Shown one piece after another: positions 45,616 through 56,348 of a stretch of 64,000 nucleotides of DNA. The position numbers and the translations under genes are program-made. A model generated the notes under the pieces. It saw only the letters and a program-made list of their open reading frames with translations, was not told the origin of the DNA and did no database searches. Source of the DNA: Magnolia sinica (lineage: Eukaryota > Streptophyta > Magnoliopsida > Magnoliales > Magnoliaceae). The stretch is taken from contig NC_080577.1 in NCBI RefSeq assembly GCF_029962835.1, forward strand, positions 2,232,001-2,296,000. The letters are read 5' to 3'. Each line of letters starts with the position of its first letter. Within the stretch, counting starts at the first letter, position 1.

Positions 45616-45919
45616 CATTTTTATACCTACACTGTTTATTTTTTATTTCCTTTTTCTTTTTTAAAATTTTCTGAGATGATATCCAAGGGTTGTCCTTGCA
45701 TGTCCACCTGAATGGGGTGCAAAGGTTGCAATCCTGAGATTATGGGTCCGATCCTGGCTCAGCCATCACAAAGGAAAACATGTGGGACCCACGTTTACAG
45801 ATACAACTACCTTTACAGATACACCCATACTTTCTACCTTTTTTTAGTGCAAAAAAGAATGGGTTGCATCTATCATTGTGGGTGTAATCCCAAACATATT
45901 TGTCCTCGAGAAAAACTCT

Positions 45920-46277
45920 GATACTCTGGAGAGTGTGATGGTTGATACACGGGTGGTGACAAACTGTATAAGTTCCATGTAAACCATGTTGTGTGGCCCA
46001 ACTTAGATGGGTCTTATTAAAGGAAAAAAATAATTGCACTGCTGATTGAATTTTCTAATTGAAGATTGATGATTATTTAATGGATAGTCGATATGTAAAC
46101 CATTCAACAGTCAGAAATTATTACACAAGTATTTATTAATCAAAGGCCATGTTGAGTTAATCTATCTAGTTTTTGCCGACAATTTACACTCCATCGATCT
46201 TGTGATTTGGACAGTTAATACCACATTTACAATTTCTGAGTGCCTGAGTATCAACCAACACACGTTGCCAGAGTATC
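45920..46277. mobile_element. MITE family C, copy 3
   Basis: GATACTCTGGAGAGTGTGAT, then GGTTGATACAC, at the left is inverted as CTGAGTATCAACC, then ACACACGTTGCCAGAGTATC, at the right. The inverted repeat is about 35 bp. It is non-coding. Confidence 0.8.
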
Positions 46278-47336
46278 TTACCAGTTAATTGCCTTCCTAA
46301 ACAGAGTATTGTCTGCCAATAAAACATACGGTAAAACTAATTAAGGACATGAATTCAAGATGGCTCGAATTTTGCATTTTGAAATACGTGTTAGGACGTA
46401 GGAAGTAGGATGGCTTCTGAAAATTATTGGACGGTGGGATTAATGTCCACAAGGTGACAACCATTCAACTGTGGGAGATATAGGTGAACAATGTCCCTTG
46501 GTGTACACCATCCGCAAGAAACGGTTTCCTACAATGTTTGTAGAAAAGACCTTCCTTTTTCTTTTCTTTTTTTTCTTTTTCAATCCTGCTTGTGGAGCCC
46601 ACTGTGGCTGGTGCAGTGAATGAACCTGTCCAGAAGATTCATCCCACCAAGAAAGTATAATGCCTAAAAAATAAGGCAAATCGAACCATCACATGGTCCA
46701 CTGTGAATTTAAAAGTTTTTTTTTGATAGATATTCATTGTTTTATATGGTGGGCCAGTGTGGCCCACCTAATGATTGTATAAACCTTATTTCATAGGATC
46801 ATGGTGGGACTTGCTTGATGTGCAGCTTGGATTGCATACACACAACTTTATGGGCCCTATATAGACAATTAAATAACATTAACACATACATGAATAAGTT
46901 CCATATCGCATGTTAATATTAACCTTTGCTCGCTGTTGAATAAGAGCTGTAGGGAGCTTTTTCTAGAAAAGTTCTCTAGAGGATCTGGCCTTATCTATCG
47001 TCATAAAAATGAATCAAAACAGCATCAAATGACAATGCAAGCCATGTGATGACAATCTGGTTGGGTTTTTGTGACATTGTACTTGAATTCTTCCACGGAA
47101 GCACCTGTTTAATTTCTATAGTGCCAATCTGCAGACATGTTCTATAACTTGCTTTTTTTTAAATGCATTGATGAACTGTTCCTGATACTTTGTTGCATAA
47201 AGTAGAGACTTCATGGGTGTGGCCTATTTGTAGTCAGATGACTTTATTTTTCTTCCTTTTGATATAGTGGGGCCCAAATCAGAGTTGGTTTGCCTACTTA
47301 GCCATCACTGATCAACATCGTGTGTGGCCACACTGG
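46278..47336. other. Intergenic DNA sharing a diverged repeat with 57.45 kb
   Basis: The 46560-46800 segment (CTGCTTGTGGAGCCCACTGTGG, then GATATTCATTGTTTTATATGG) resembles 57450-57640 (CTGCTTGTGAGGCCACTGTGG, then GATGTCCATTATTTTCTATG). Ends were not resolved. No gene is seen. Confidence 0.45.
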
Positions 47337-47551
47337 GCCCACATGCTGAGATGGTCTGATGATGGTGTTCATGTTCTAGCTATATGGGTCACCATGGAAC
47401 GTTGAAAAGAAAATTTTCAATGGCTTATATTCAATTTAGGGATTCAGAGGCAAGGATGGTCCTTGAAATATGGTTATCGGAATGTAAATTATCTACTAGC
47501 GCACTAAGAAGATGGATGGTTCCAATAACGTGATCATCTCAGCATGTGGGC
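47337..47551. mobile_element. Small MITE with perfect 17-bp inverted ends (215 bp)
   Basis: GCCCACATGCTGAGATG (47337-47353) is exactly inverted at 47535-47551. The next bases (GTCTGATGATGG versus CCAATAACGTGAT) no longer match well. It is short, non-coding and seen only once in the window. Confidence 0.7.
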
Positions 47552-48123
47552 AAAAGGAGGCAAGAAAAAAAAGGGAGGAAAACTCTCTCAATGATATTAA
47601 ATTACATGTTTTGAACTACATTAATCTCTTATTCGATTGCATGATTTTGAAAATTTTAAAAGGATACGATACTTAGCGTTTGGCCTGTTCATATGCTAAA
47701 GGTTGAATGGGCATGCAAACGAACTAACAAGTCACTAGAGATAAAAAGGCAAAAAGAGAAAATTGTAATGCGCACACATTTCAATGAACAACCGTGTTTC
47801 AAGGATGAATTATTATATAGGTAGGGCATGTCTCCACATATATGGCAAAACCTACTATACGACATGTCCCTTAGCTTAGGTAATCTCCAATGTGAAATAT
47901 GCTAAGATATACACAATGAAACAGAAGACGAAGGATATTAAGAGTACAAGCCTGGCTAAAAGACTTCCATGTATGGCAACAGAAAGTAAACACAACTGAT
48001 TATCATATGTGGACAAGCAACGGTAAGATTATCATATACAAAAAGAGATAGATTCAATATGTAGGTATGCAACAACCCAATCCACCAAGTAAGATGAAAA
48101 TAAAGTGGTATGACGGTAGTAGG
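47552..48123. other. AT-rich intergenic DNA
   Basis: Nothing was recognised up to the left flank of the probable solo LTR. Confidence 0.45.
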
Positions 48124-49594
48124 TGTTATGTTACGCTCCAAACTCGGAAAACGGGCTCACAAAATTTTTGATCGTCGAATCCAGTGCCGATAGCCTCCAT
48201 AGTACCCCATTCTCAGTTCCTAATGTCCATACGCCAGATTCTGATCCTGGGATCCTACAAGGAGAATTTTCAGTATGATTTTTTTTATTTTTTTATTTTT
48301 TTGTAATGGAGCATAACCACAAGCATAACCAAGTCACAAAACAATAACACCACATATCCACCATATTAAAAACTTTAAGTACAATGCATTTGAAAGGGAA
48401 ATACAATATAATAAAAGTAACAGAAACTCCAGAAGCTTGGCTGCACGCTCCAAGCCCAACACTGCTGCAACCTAACGCCACCTGTACGCATCTATCATGT
48501 ATAAGCTTATAGAAAGCTTAGAGGGTGGTGAAAGTGTGTGTAAGACGAGTGTCAAGTGTACAATATCAGAGTAATACGAAAATATGCGGTAAGTCCATGA
48601 ATGCTATCAGCTATACCAAAACTATGTAATGTAAGACATGAATGCTATTGGCCATACCAAGGCCATGCGATGCGAGGCCTATATAGCCAAATGTCATATG
48701 CGAGATGCAAAGCAAGCGTGCCAGTACTCATCAAGTACACATATCAGTACAGTTCCTCTCTGGATATCATCGGGGTCTAATACACCTCACACTGACTGCC
48801 TCCTCCCTAGCTGCATAGTTAGGCAAGTGGAAGAGACCACACTATCCGCCTGACCAGTAGTCTGTCAATACCTACCCGGCTCGTCGATAACGGACTCATT
48901 TGCGAGCTGGTCAAACTCAGCCTAGCTTATAGCCCCCTCACTCGGGCAGATAAGGTCACACCCCCTTCCAACCAACCACGACACAGTGGGAGACGCGGTC
49001 TACTGGTATTCTGCACTCAGACGCTCGTGTATCCACTCGGTCTAGACGTTGGAGCATCCTCTGGTACCAAAAAAGTTATGAGATTTTCACCCAAGGACAT
49101 TCTAAGTACCCACAATGCTAGAACCAATATTTTCGGTATCCGATACGACCATCCATGATGTGCCTGTGGAGGCCACGACCCTGATGTCGCTAGGGCGTGT
49201 AGTAAATCATGACACATAATGCGAAATGCATGAGTCAAACCGTCAGTCATGCAGCAATCTCGCGCATACCACACGCTCATGTGTGGCACTCTGTCTCATA
49301 AGGAGTCCCGTAAATGTCTCAGCCCAACGGCTTGTGATATGATCAAACATTCCTCATATCAAGTATACATATGATGCGTATGGGCATGAATCATGGGGAT
49401 ATACTAAGCGTGTTACAAAATAATGAACTATTCTTACACCGAAGATGGGCCTAGACAGCCTACACAACCAATATGGGCCTACCAATGGGCCCAAGGGAGA
49501 GTCATAATGCGGACATTTAACCAACATTATTACAATGTGGACGTCAAACCGACATTTCTCTCAAGGCATGGCCCGCCATAAAACATCGTTACAC

Positions 49595-49925
49595 AAACCA
49601 TGGAGGAATCACACATTGCAATGGATCCTAAGGACATCCCGTTGGGCCTCGATCCATGGGCCTTGAATACATCAAATGAGCCGCATCCTATGGGCCTTAT
49701 ATAAATCAAGTGGGCCACATCAATAGGCCTTATGTACATTGCAATGGGCTATAACCCCTGAGCCTTGAAATACATCATAATGGGCCTCATAACATGGGCC
49801 TTATATATATTAAAGTGGGTCTCAGCAACGGCCTCATACACATCAAGGTGAGCTTCAACAATGGGCCATAAATATGACAAGGTGGGCCTAAACACTTGGG
49901 CCTTATATATACCAAGGTGGGGTCC
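49595..49925 (+). repeat. Diverged minisatellite (about 8 units of ~41 bp)
   Basis: The unit is roughly ATGGGCCTTATATACATCAA, then GGTGGGCC and spacer. Successive units near 49600, 49670, 49715, 49755, 49795, 49830, 49870 and 49905 are heavily diverged but keep GGGCCTTRWATA. Confidence 0.7.
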
Positions 49926-50410
49926 ATTTGAACTATAGATCTATCTTATTTTTAGTCTCAAACCTATTAAGACAAGCTTGTTAAATAGCTGGACCGTTTG
50001 GATGCAACACATGCATTAAGGGTGGGGTCCACCGAACTATGGACCTAGCTCATTCTTTAGCTCATACCATAAAATGAGCTTTTAAAATGGATGGATAGGT
50101 TGGATGCAGCACATGCATCATGGTTGGGGGGTTCACATGAACCATCATGAACCATGGATCTGATTCATTCTTTAGCTCATGTCCAAAATGAGCTTGCAAA
50201 ATGGATTGACGGTTTGGATGCAACACATGCATCATGGTGGGTCTCACCGTCCAGGTGTGGACGGTGTGGATAAACACATAAATCATGGTGGGGCTCACTG
50301 GTTGTCCACTCACTGGACGACATTGGTAAAACACATACATCTGGGTGGGATCCACCGTCCACAGCAGTGGACGGTGTGCCTAGAACACATACATCACTGT
50401 GGGTCCCACA
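49916..50410 (+). repeat. Two-tier tandem array of a MITE-like module
   Basis: GGTGGGGTCCAC-type sites begin near 49916, 50021, 50123, 50236, 50287, 50343 and 50398. Spacing is thus about 105 bp for the first units and about 55 bp for the last three. Each unit ends with TTGGATGCAACACATGCATC or a variant. The module resembles the subterminal part of MITE families A and B. Confidence 0.7.
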
Positions 50411-50756
50411 TGGGGCCCACCATAATGCTTATATGCCATCCAATCTGTCCATAAGGTCACTCAGACCTGGATGAAGAGTAAAAACAAATTTCATCTTGAT
50501 CCAAAACTTCTGTGAACCCAGAAACGGGTTTTAATGGCAGAGGATTCAACCCCACTATTTACTATGATGTGGGCCACCTGAGCCTTAGATGGGGCTGATA
50601 TTTGTGTGGGGCCTACTTCAGGAAGGGGCTCACATAATGAATGGGTTGGATGACAAACAAACATCATGGTGGGGCCATGGCTGGGGCCGTGGATCCCTGC
50701 TCGTTTCACGTTGACGCCAGCAGCGTCCTACTGCACAGCAGCAGCAGGCGCTGTAC

Positions 50757-50759
<3 letters not shown>

Positions 50760-50802
<43 letters not shown>

Positions 50803-50804
50803 TA
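50760..50804 (+). repeat. (CA)n-(TA)n microsatellite
   Basis: About 16 CA units followed by a short TA run. It is a simple repeat inside the probable LTR. Confidence 0.95.
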
Positions 50805-52428
50805 TTTTGAATCATGTTTTTCTGTGGTTTTTCATATGCGGGGCTCATATCAAGTGAATCCACTCCAGCCATTGCATTCCATGGCTCAAGACAAGCCAAA
50901 CAAGTCTAATATCGAATATATTTTGGCGTATAGCAAAAATTAAAGTGAATTTAAACAATGAGAATCACTATTTTGAAAGGTATGGCCTGCCAGAAGCTTG
51001 GATCAGCTTCATCTTTCAGCTCAACGCCTAAAATGATTAAAAAAATGGAATGGACGGTGTGGATTAGTCCCATACATCAAGGTGGGGCCTACATGGATAA
51101 GCCCCTTCCAAAGCTTATGAATCAAGCTCATATTTGTGTTTTCAATTGACGTCCAGGGACGTCCCTGGATGTCTGGACATAACACGTGCATTGAGGTGGG
51201 CCCTCCTTAGGTGGGCCGCCAAATGGTGAGTGGTGTGGATACAACACATACATAAAGTGGGCCCCACCTACAAGTGACTTGGATCCAATACCTGCTTTAT
51301 GGTGGGGGGTCCATCCAAGTGGGCCACACGACCATATCATCACACGTAAAAATAAATAAATAAAAAGAGAGGGAGAGAGAAAGAGAGACACGCGATAATG
51401 GACGGACCCCGACATTATGGGCCCTCCCTTGCATGATCTATAACATACATCAAGTGGGTCCCATTTTAAATGGGTCCACAGATTAAAATCAACAGTGGAG
51501 GTCCTTCCTCGACCAAAATAGAGAGTCTAAATGACCCATTTTCAAGCTAGAAAATAAACATCATGATGGGGTCCATGGAAAATGGCCCCATCATGGAATG
51601 ATCATGAAGATCAAGGTGGGCCATCAGCCACATCTTAGGGTCCAAAGTGAGATCTATACCATTGATTGGTAGGCCTCACTTGGCCCATCATAAGAACATG
51701 AAAATCTAGCCTATAGAAGCACCTACCGTCGATCTTCTTGGTCCGTTGGAAAGTCGATCTCCTTGTGCTTCATTTTAACGGTGGAAGATGAGAAATGAAT
51801 GGCCAGGATGATGAATTTTTGGGATGAAAAGTGGGCCACACACACTCACTTTTCTCTCCTTAGAGGTGTTGGACATCCACACTCTTTTGCTTGGGATTTT
51901 GTGTTTTAAAAAATGAGAGAGAGAATGGGATGTAAGGAGAGAGAGTGATGGGTGATGGAGTGATGGATGGGAGATAGGGATGGGTGTGTAAGGATTTTGT
52001 TGACTTTAGAGGGTATATGATATAAGAAGGGTATGGGGTGTGTAAGAAACTTTTGACTTTTGGGTTGCTTGGGGATGGGTGTGAGGTGATGATGTACTTG
52101 ACCCTTGATGGGATTGATTGATTGATTGATTGGACATGTCGTAGATATTCTCTTGGGATTGCAAACGCGCGGTGTTTTCTCAAACTGAACGCTGGCCCAC
52201 ATCTCCCTGCCAGGGTATCGGATCGGTGCACGAGTCGCGGCGTTAGAACCACGACGACGGTGTGGTCGCAATGGTACAAGTCTCAAATAAATTCGACTTA
52301 ATTCTACAGGATACGACTTAGAGTCGTGCACAAACATTGATTATCGGCCGCAGGTTGCCGGAATTCGACAGAAAGGATCGCAGGATTCGACGGAACAGTA
52401 CGAATTAGGATGCGGGTCTTAAATGTTA

Positions 52429-54390
52429 GGATGTCAAATTACACTTAAGAGTCTATTTAGTTTTTTAATTTCCTATAGTATAAAGTAAATGAACCATGCA
52501 TTATTATCATTTCTACGTATTTATTTAAATATAAATTATGCCTTGTTAATCAAAAGTCAAATACAATTGTATAGGAAGTAAGTAAAGTAAACGAATCAAC
52601 ATTATTATTTTCATGTGTTTGTTTAAACATAAATTGTAGCTTGTAAATTTTAATCATTACATTTTAACATTATAAAATTATCATTTTTATTGTGATTCCC
52701 AAGTGAAACAAATAATGCAGCAAATTCGTTATTCAAATATTCATATGTAGTGATGTCATCACACATTATAAGAGTTAATAATCATTACTCATTTACAGCT
52801 ATTTACCATTGTAATTGAAAAAATAAATAGGCACTAAGTGACACACCAAGATTGTAAAATGCTAAGAACTATCATAAAGCTTCCACTGGCGGTGAAGACT
52901 TGCTCCACTCTTTAAGCCCTCTCTCTTTCTCCCCCCTTTTAATTTGGAGTTGTCATCTCCCTTCTTCCTGCAAATCATGCTACTCACCTTATCATTAATG
53001 GCTTAACTCCTATGATAGTTCATAACCATTCGAAGAATGGTTGTGACCCTTTGGCCATCCACGTGGTTTGGTTGTCTTAACCCAGGTGATCCAAATTGCT
53101 GAACTGACTGTTGATGTAGCATTAATGAATTGCCCAAAAATTGCACTACAAAGATGAGGATAACCATCTGATTTTGCTGTTGGAATTTCGAGGCTAACTA
53201 TTTTATATTTAATAACCATTAGATAGACATTTTATGAACACTTAGGATTGATTGATGACGAACGTGGATTTCCTTTTGAGGGTCATAGGGTCATAGTGTT
53301 GTTTGTGAGAAATCTAACTTGTCCATACATTTTGTGAGCTTATGTTAGGACATGAGTCTAAAAATGAAGCAACAGAAAAAAGTAAGTTGGGAAATGCCTA
53401 ACTCTAAAACCACTTCACTGTGATGTTTATATGCCATCCAAACCGTTCATTTCTACTAGGATGAACTCAAAACACAAAATTACTAGCTTGATCCAAAACT
53501 TTTGTGGCCCTGAAAATATTTTAATGGTGGATGTTCAATACCCTTTGTTTCTTGTTGTGCGGCCCACTTGAGTTTTGGATCTTCTTTAATTTTTTGTTAA
53601 TGTCCTAAAATAAGCGGGCAAAAATGGATGGACAAAGTAGATTTCTCACAAACTTGCGGTGGGCCCACTAGCTTCTAACCTTAGGAACCGCCTGTGAGAG
53701 CGCTTTGGAGGCAATCTGTCTCCTTGATGACTATAGATCTAGTAATATGCTTCATAAACAATGTACCCCACACTTTGGATAGTCTGGATCATGGATTGCC
53801 CACTTATCCAGGTTGTACCTGATTTGTCCGAGTTGACTCAGATTTGTTCAGACCAGTATAGTTCGCTACCGCGTTTCACCCTCGATTCACTCCAGACTCA
53901 GGTGAGCTGCCGACCAGAACCGAAAAATTGGGGACGAGTCTCCAAGTCAATGACCATGGTTTAGATGGGTCATACATGAGTGCCACATGCAAGGAAGATG
54001 AGCTAACACTATTTTCAAAATGGTGGTGAACTATCATTGGAGTCTAGAAAACTATAGTAACTGTAAATTTGTAATCCAAAGCCATAGTCGTCATGATAGG
54101 TTAATCGTGGGATTAGTACTGTAATTGGCAGCTAAAAGCACATGTTAAATCAGATAAAAGGAACTAGGGTTTGGGGGTGGAAAATGGAAAGGAAAGCATT
54201 TATTTTTTTATAGATATAAATAAGAAAGAGAGTGACATGAAAAGAAAGGGATAGGATTTCCATCATGCAAGGATTGGAGAAGGGTACATAGAAGAAAGGA
54301 GAAGGAATATGAATAAATCCTCTTTTATTTAAATTCATTTTCTTTTTCTTTTGAACTTTTAATATTGTCTGTTCTAGCCTCTCTCTTAGC
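52429..54390. other. AT-rich intergenic DNA with a degraded MITE
   Basis: 52440-52850 is strongly AT-rich. 53400-53680 carries family B landmarks (CACTGTGATGTTTATATGCC, CCACTTGAGTTTTGGATC, GCGGTGGGCCC) without resolvable ends. A family F end (TTTTCAAAATGGTGGTGAAC) lies near 54010. No gene is seen. Confidence 0.45.
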
Positions 54391-54400
54391 TATTTAAAGC
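54391..54400 (+). promoter_or_regulatory. TATA-like box of a possible transcription unit
   Basis: GCTATTTAAAGC lies about 100 bp upstream of the CT-rich minisatellite, and CTTCTACTCTCAG lies about 30 bp downstream as a possible start region. This is the best core-promoter arrangement outside the retrotransposon, but it is weak evidence on its own. Confidence 0.3.
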
Positions 54401-54494
54401 GGTCCTTCTACTCTCAGATTCTTGAGCTTGCTTAGCAGTGGTAGTAATTATAGAAGCTCTCCCACCCTCTTTGCCAGCCCGTCGGTTAGATTTT

Positions 54495-54531
<37 letters not shown>

Positions 54532-54576
54532 AAGAAAGCGACCCACTCTATTTTTCCCACTTGCACCTGCACCGGA

Positions 54577-54612
<36 letters not shown>

Positions 54613-54745
54613 AAGAAAGCGACCCACTCTCTATTTTTCCCACTTGCACCTGAACCCCTCTCTCTCTCTCTCTCTACAAGAAAGCGACCCAATATCTATT
54701 TTTCGCACTTGCACCCGAACTTCTTTCTCTCTATCTTTCACAGTA
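54495..54745 (+). repeat. CT-bearing minisatellite (three units, 65-90 bp)
   Basis: Each unit is a (CT)n run followed by ACAAGAAAGCGACCCA, then CTATTTTTCCCACTTGCACC and GAACCCCTCTCT. CT lengths shrink along the array (about 17, 16 and 9 units). The serine/leucine-rich frames across it are artefacts of the repeat. Confidence 0.9.
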
Positions 54746-54753
54746 CCTAAAGA

Positions 54754-54903
54754 ATGATTTTGGGGGAGTTCTTGTCACATGATGTCCAAAATAAATGGTT
54801 TTTTATTGATCAGGAATGTGGGTTTCCATTTGTTCAGCCTAGATGCTATTTTGGGAGGAGAGCTGGTTACTTGAAATTTTTTTTTTTCTTCCAAAATCAT
54901 TGA
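54754..54903 (+). CDS. Possible small ORF after a CT-rich leader (49 codons)
   Basis: The ATG at 54754 is the first after the TATA-like box, CT minisatellite and ACAGTACCTAAAG. The peptide begins MILGEFLSHDVQNKWFF and contains ECGFPFVQPRCYFGRRAGY, with two cysteines and a basic patch; it ends in a phenylalanine run before TGA. I do not recognise it. It may be a first exon, an upstream ORF or chance. Confidence 0.15.
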   Translation: MILGEFLSHDVQNKWFFIDQECGFPFVQPRCYFGRRAGYLKFFFFFQNH

Positions 54904-55378
54904 TTTTTCATTGACATGAGATATGGGTTTTGCTCGAATCTTCAATTTATATTTCTAATTTCAGGCTAGATTGATAGGCCTTATGAATTTAATGACAATC
55001 TTTTTTTTTGTTTTTTTCTTTTCTTTTGATCTAAATTTGAAGAGAGCTTTCTTCAGTCCACTCATGGGTGGCTATAGGGTTTAATTAGCTGCTGACTCAT
55101 TCGTTCAAATACCAAGCAAATGATAGATTGCTTGGTAAACGAGTGAATGATGCGGGAGACAAGTTGAATCCTATGCTTCCTGTCCTTGGACTGAAGGGAG
55201 CTCCCTTGTATGTTAGGCTGTCCAAACTGGGAATTTCTAATAACATATTTGTATATCCATGTATGCATGTACATATGCAATTAAGTCCATGATTGCCCAT
55301 CATTTTCTTGATGTTGGTTTTGCATCCATTACACAATAGTGATGTTCTTTCTTTCAAAATTATCTTACCCTTAGCAGG

Positions 55379-55510
55379 TTTGTCATGGGTAGCTCTTGCC
55401 CATGATGCTTTAGAGTATGTGATGCTCATCACCCTTGGCAGGTTTGGATGTATGATTTGTCATGGGTAGCTCTTGCTTATGATGCTTTAGAGTATGTGAT
55501 GCTCATCTCT
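55379..55510 (+). repeat. 77-bp tandem duplication
   Basis: TGTCATGGGTAGCTCTTGC starts at 55381 and again at 55458, and the match continues for about 51 bp to GATGCTCATC. Copies differ at two or three sites, so it is recent. The second copy opens a 65-codon frame (55448-55645) with no known domain. Confidence 0.9.
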
Positions 55511-55645
55511 TCTGTTGGACACAAACACATGTTTTTATATTCATTACATTTTATTGGTGAAGCTAGCCATGAGATAGTGGTTAAGAAGGCTGCTGATTTT
55601 TTATTTATACCAAAAACTGCTCAGGTCATTTTAACATCTTTCTAA

Positions 55646-56010
55646 TGCAAAATGCTATCACGGGTTCTTGAAACAGGGTGATTGCACTCCCATGATCAAA
55701 ATCTTCCATTTTAGCTATTCTTTCTTTTTTTTTTAATCAAATGCTTTCACTTCTTTCCCTTGTGCTTTTACTGTATCTAAACATGTTGTTATGCAGACAG
55801 TGACTTCATCTTAGGGGACTTGGCATAGAGAAAACGGTAAGAGAAATTGCAATTTTTCTTAATCTCAATCCATCAAATGTTAGTTTCTCAAAAACCCCAT
55901 TTTAACATCTTTCCTTTTTCATTTTTTAAGCAGCCTCGGATCCGTTTCGAACACATAAGCTCTTTTGTTAGCTGATGAGCGTTGATTATTTTATGAAGCT
56001 ACAGACCTAA
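55646..56010. other. Possible splice-like sequence, no gene called
   Basis: GTTATGCAG at about 55790, then 45 bp, then GTAAGAG near 55840 would fit an acceptor and donor pair around a tiny exon downstream of the 54.4 kb promoter-like region. There is no protein support. Confidence 0.15.
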
Positions 56011-56348
56011 GACAGTTCACCACATTTTTAAAATGATGGTGATCCGAACATATGGTGTAGCTGCAAGGTTACACAGACCGTCCCTGACCCAACTATGGAT
56101 GGAGGAGCATGACTCAAAAGATTTCATAGAGAATATTATAGCAACCATTTGATTTTACCGTCGAATTTGGACCACTCAACATTTCTTCTAACCATACATT
56201 TGATAGCCATCAATTAGATGGTTAGGATTGCTTAATCAGTATGGTTATACACATATGCTCCATCCATAGCGTGCCCTACAATTTGGGTGGTCTGGGTAGT
56301 GCATGTGAAGTGGATAAGTGTCCCATTTTGAAATGGTGGTGAACTGTC
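56011..56348. mobile_element. MITE family F, copy 2
   Basis: GACAGTTCACCACATTTTTA at the left is inverted as CCCATTTTGAAATGGTGGTG, then AACTGTC, at the right. The terminus is itself near-palindromic (CACCACATTTTTAAAATGATGGTG in two parts). It is non-coding. Confidence 0.7.

Larger units (their letters stand above)
48129..52423. mobile_element. Probable solo LTR, 4.3 kb (Ty3/gypsy-like)
   Basis: The segment starts TGTTACGCTCCAAACTCGG and ends GCGGGTCTTAAA. It is flanked on both sides by the identical 5-mer TGTTA (48124-48128 and 52424-52428). A TG start, a five-base duplication and no internal coding region suggest a solo LTR left by LTR-LTR recombination; the last base pair (AA instead of CA) has decayed. 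LTRs this long are known in plant Del/Tekay-type gypsy elements. A TGTTACG-type start is also common there. The inside holds repeat arrays (49595-50410), a CA run and a GC-richer zone. It could instead be a composite of unrelated repeats. Confidence 0.5.

Noticed and set aside
45715-45780. Possible SINE or tRNA B box (GGGTCCGATCCTGG)
   Set aside because: No A box at the right spacing and none of the SINE downstream blocks.
49017-49289. 90-codon minus-strand frame in the GC-richer part of the probable LTR
   Set aside because: No retroelement or host domain; composition reflects the LTR sequence.
50641-50943. 100-codon frame with a His-Thr repeat
   Set aside because: The repeat is translation of (CA)n; the flanks are repeat DNA.
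54422-54757. Three overlapping 71-111-codon frames rich in Ser and Leu
   Set aside because: All three frames of a CT-bearing minisatellite are open because CT repeats contain no stop codons.
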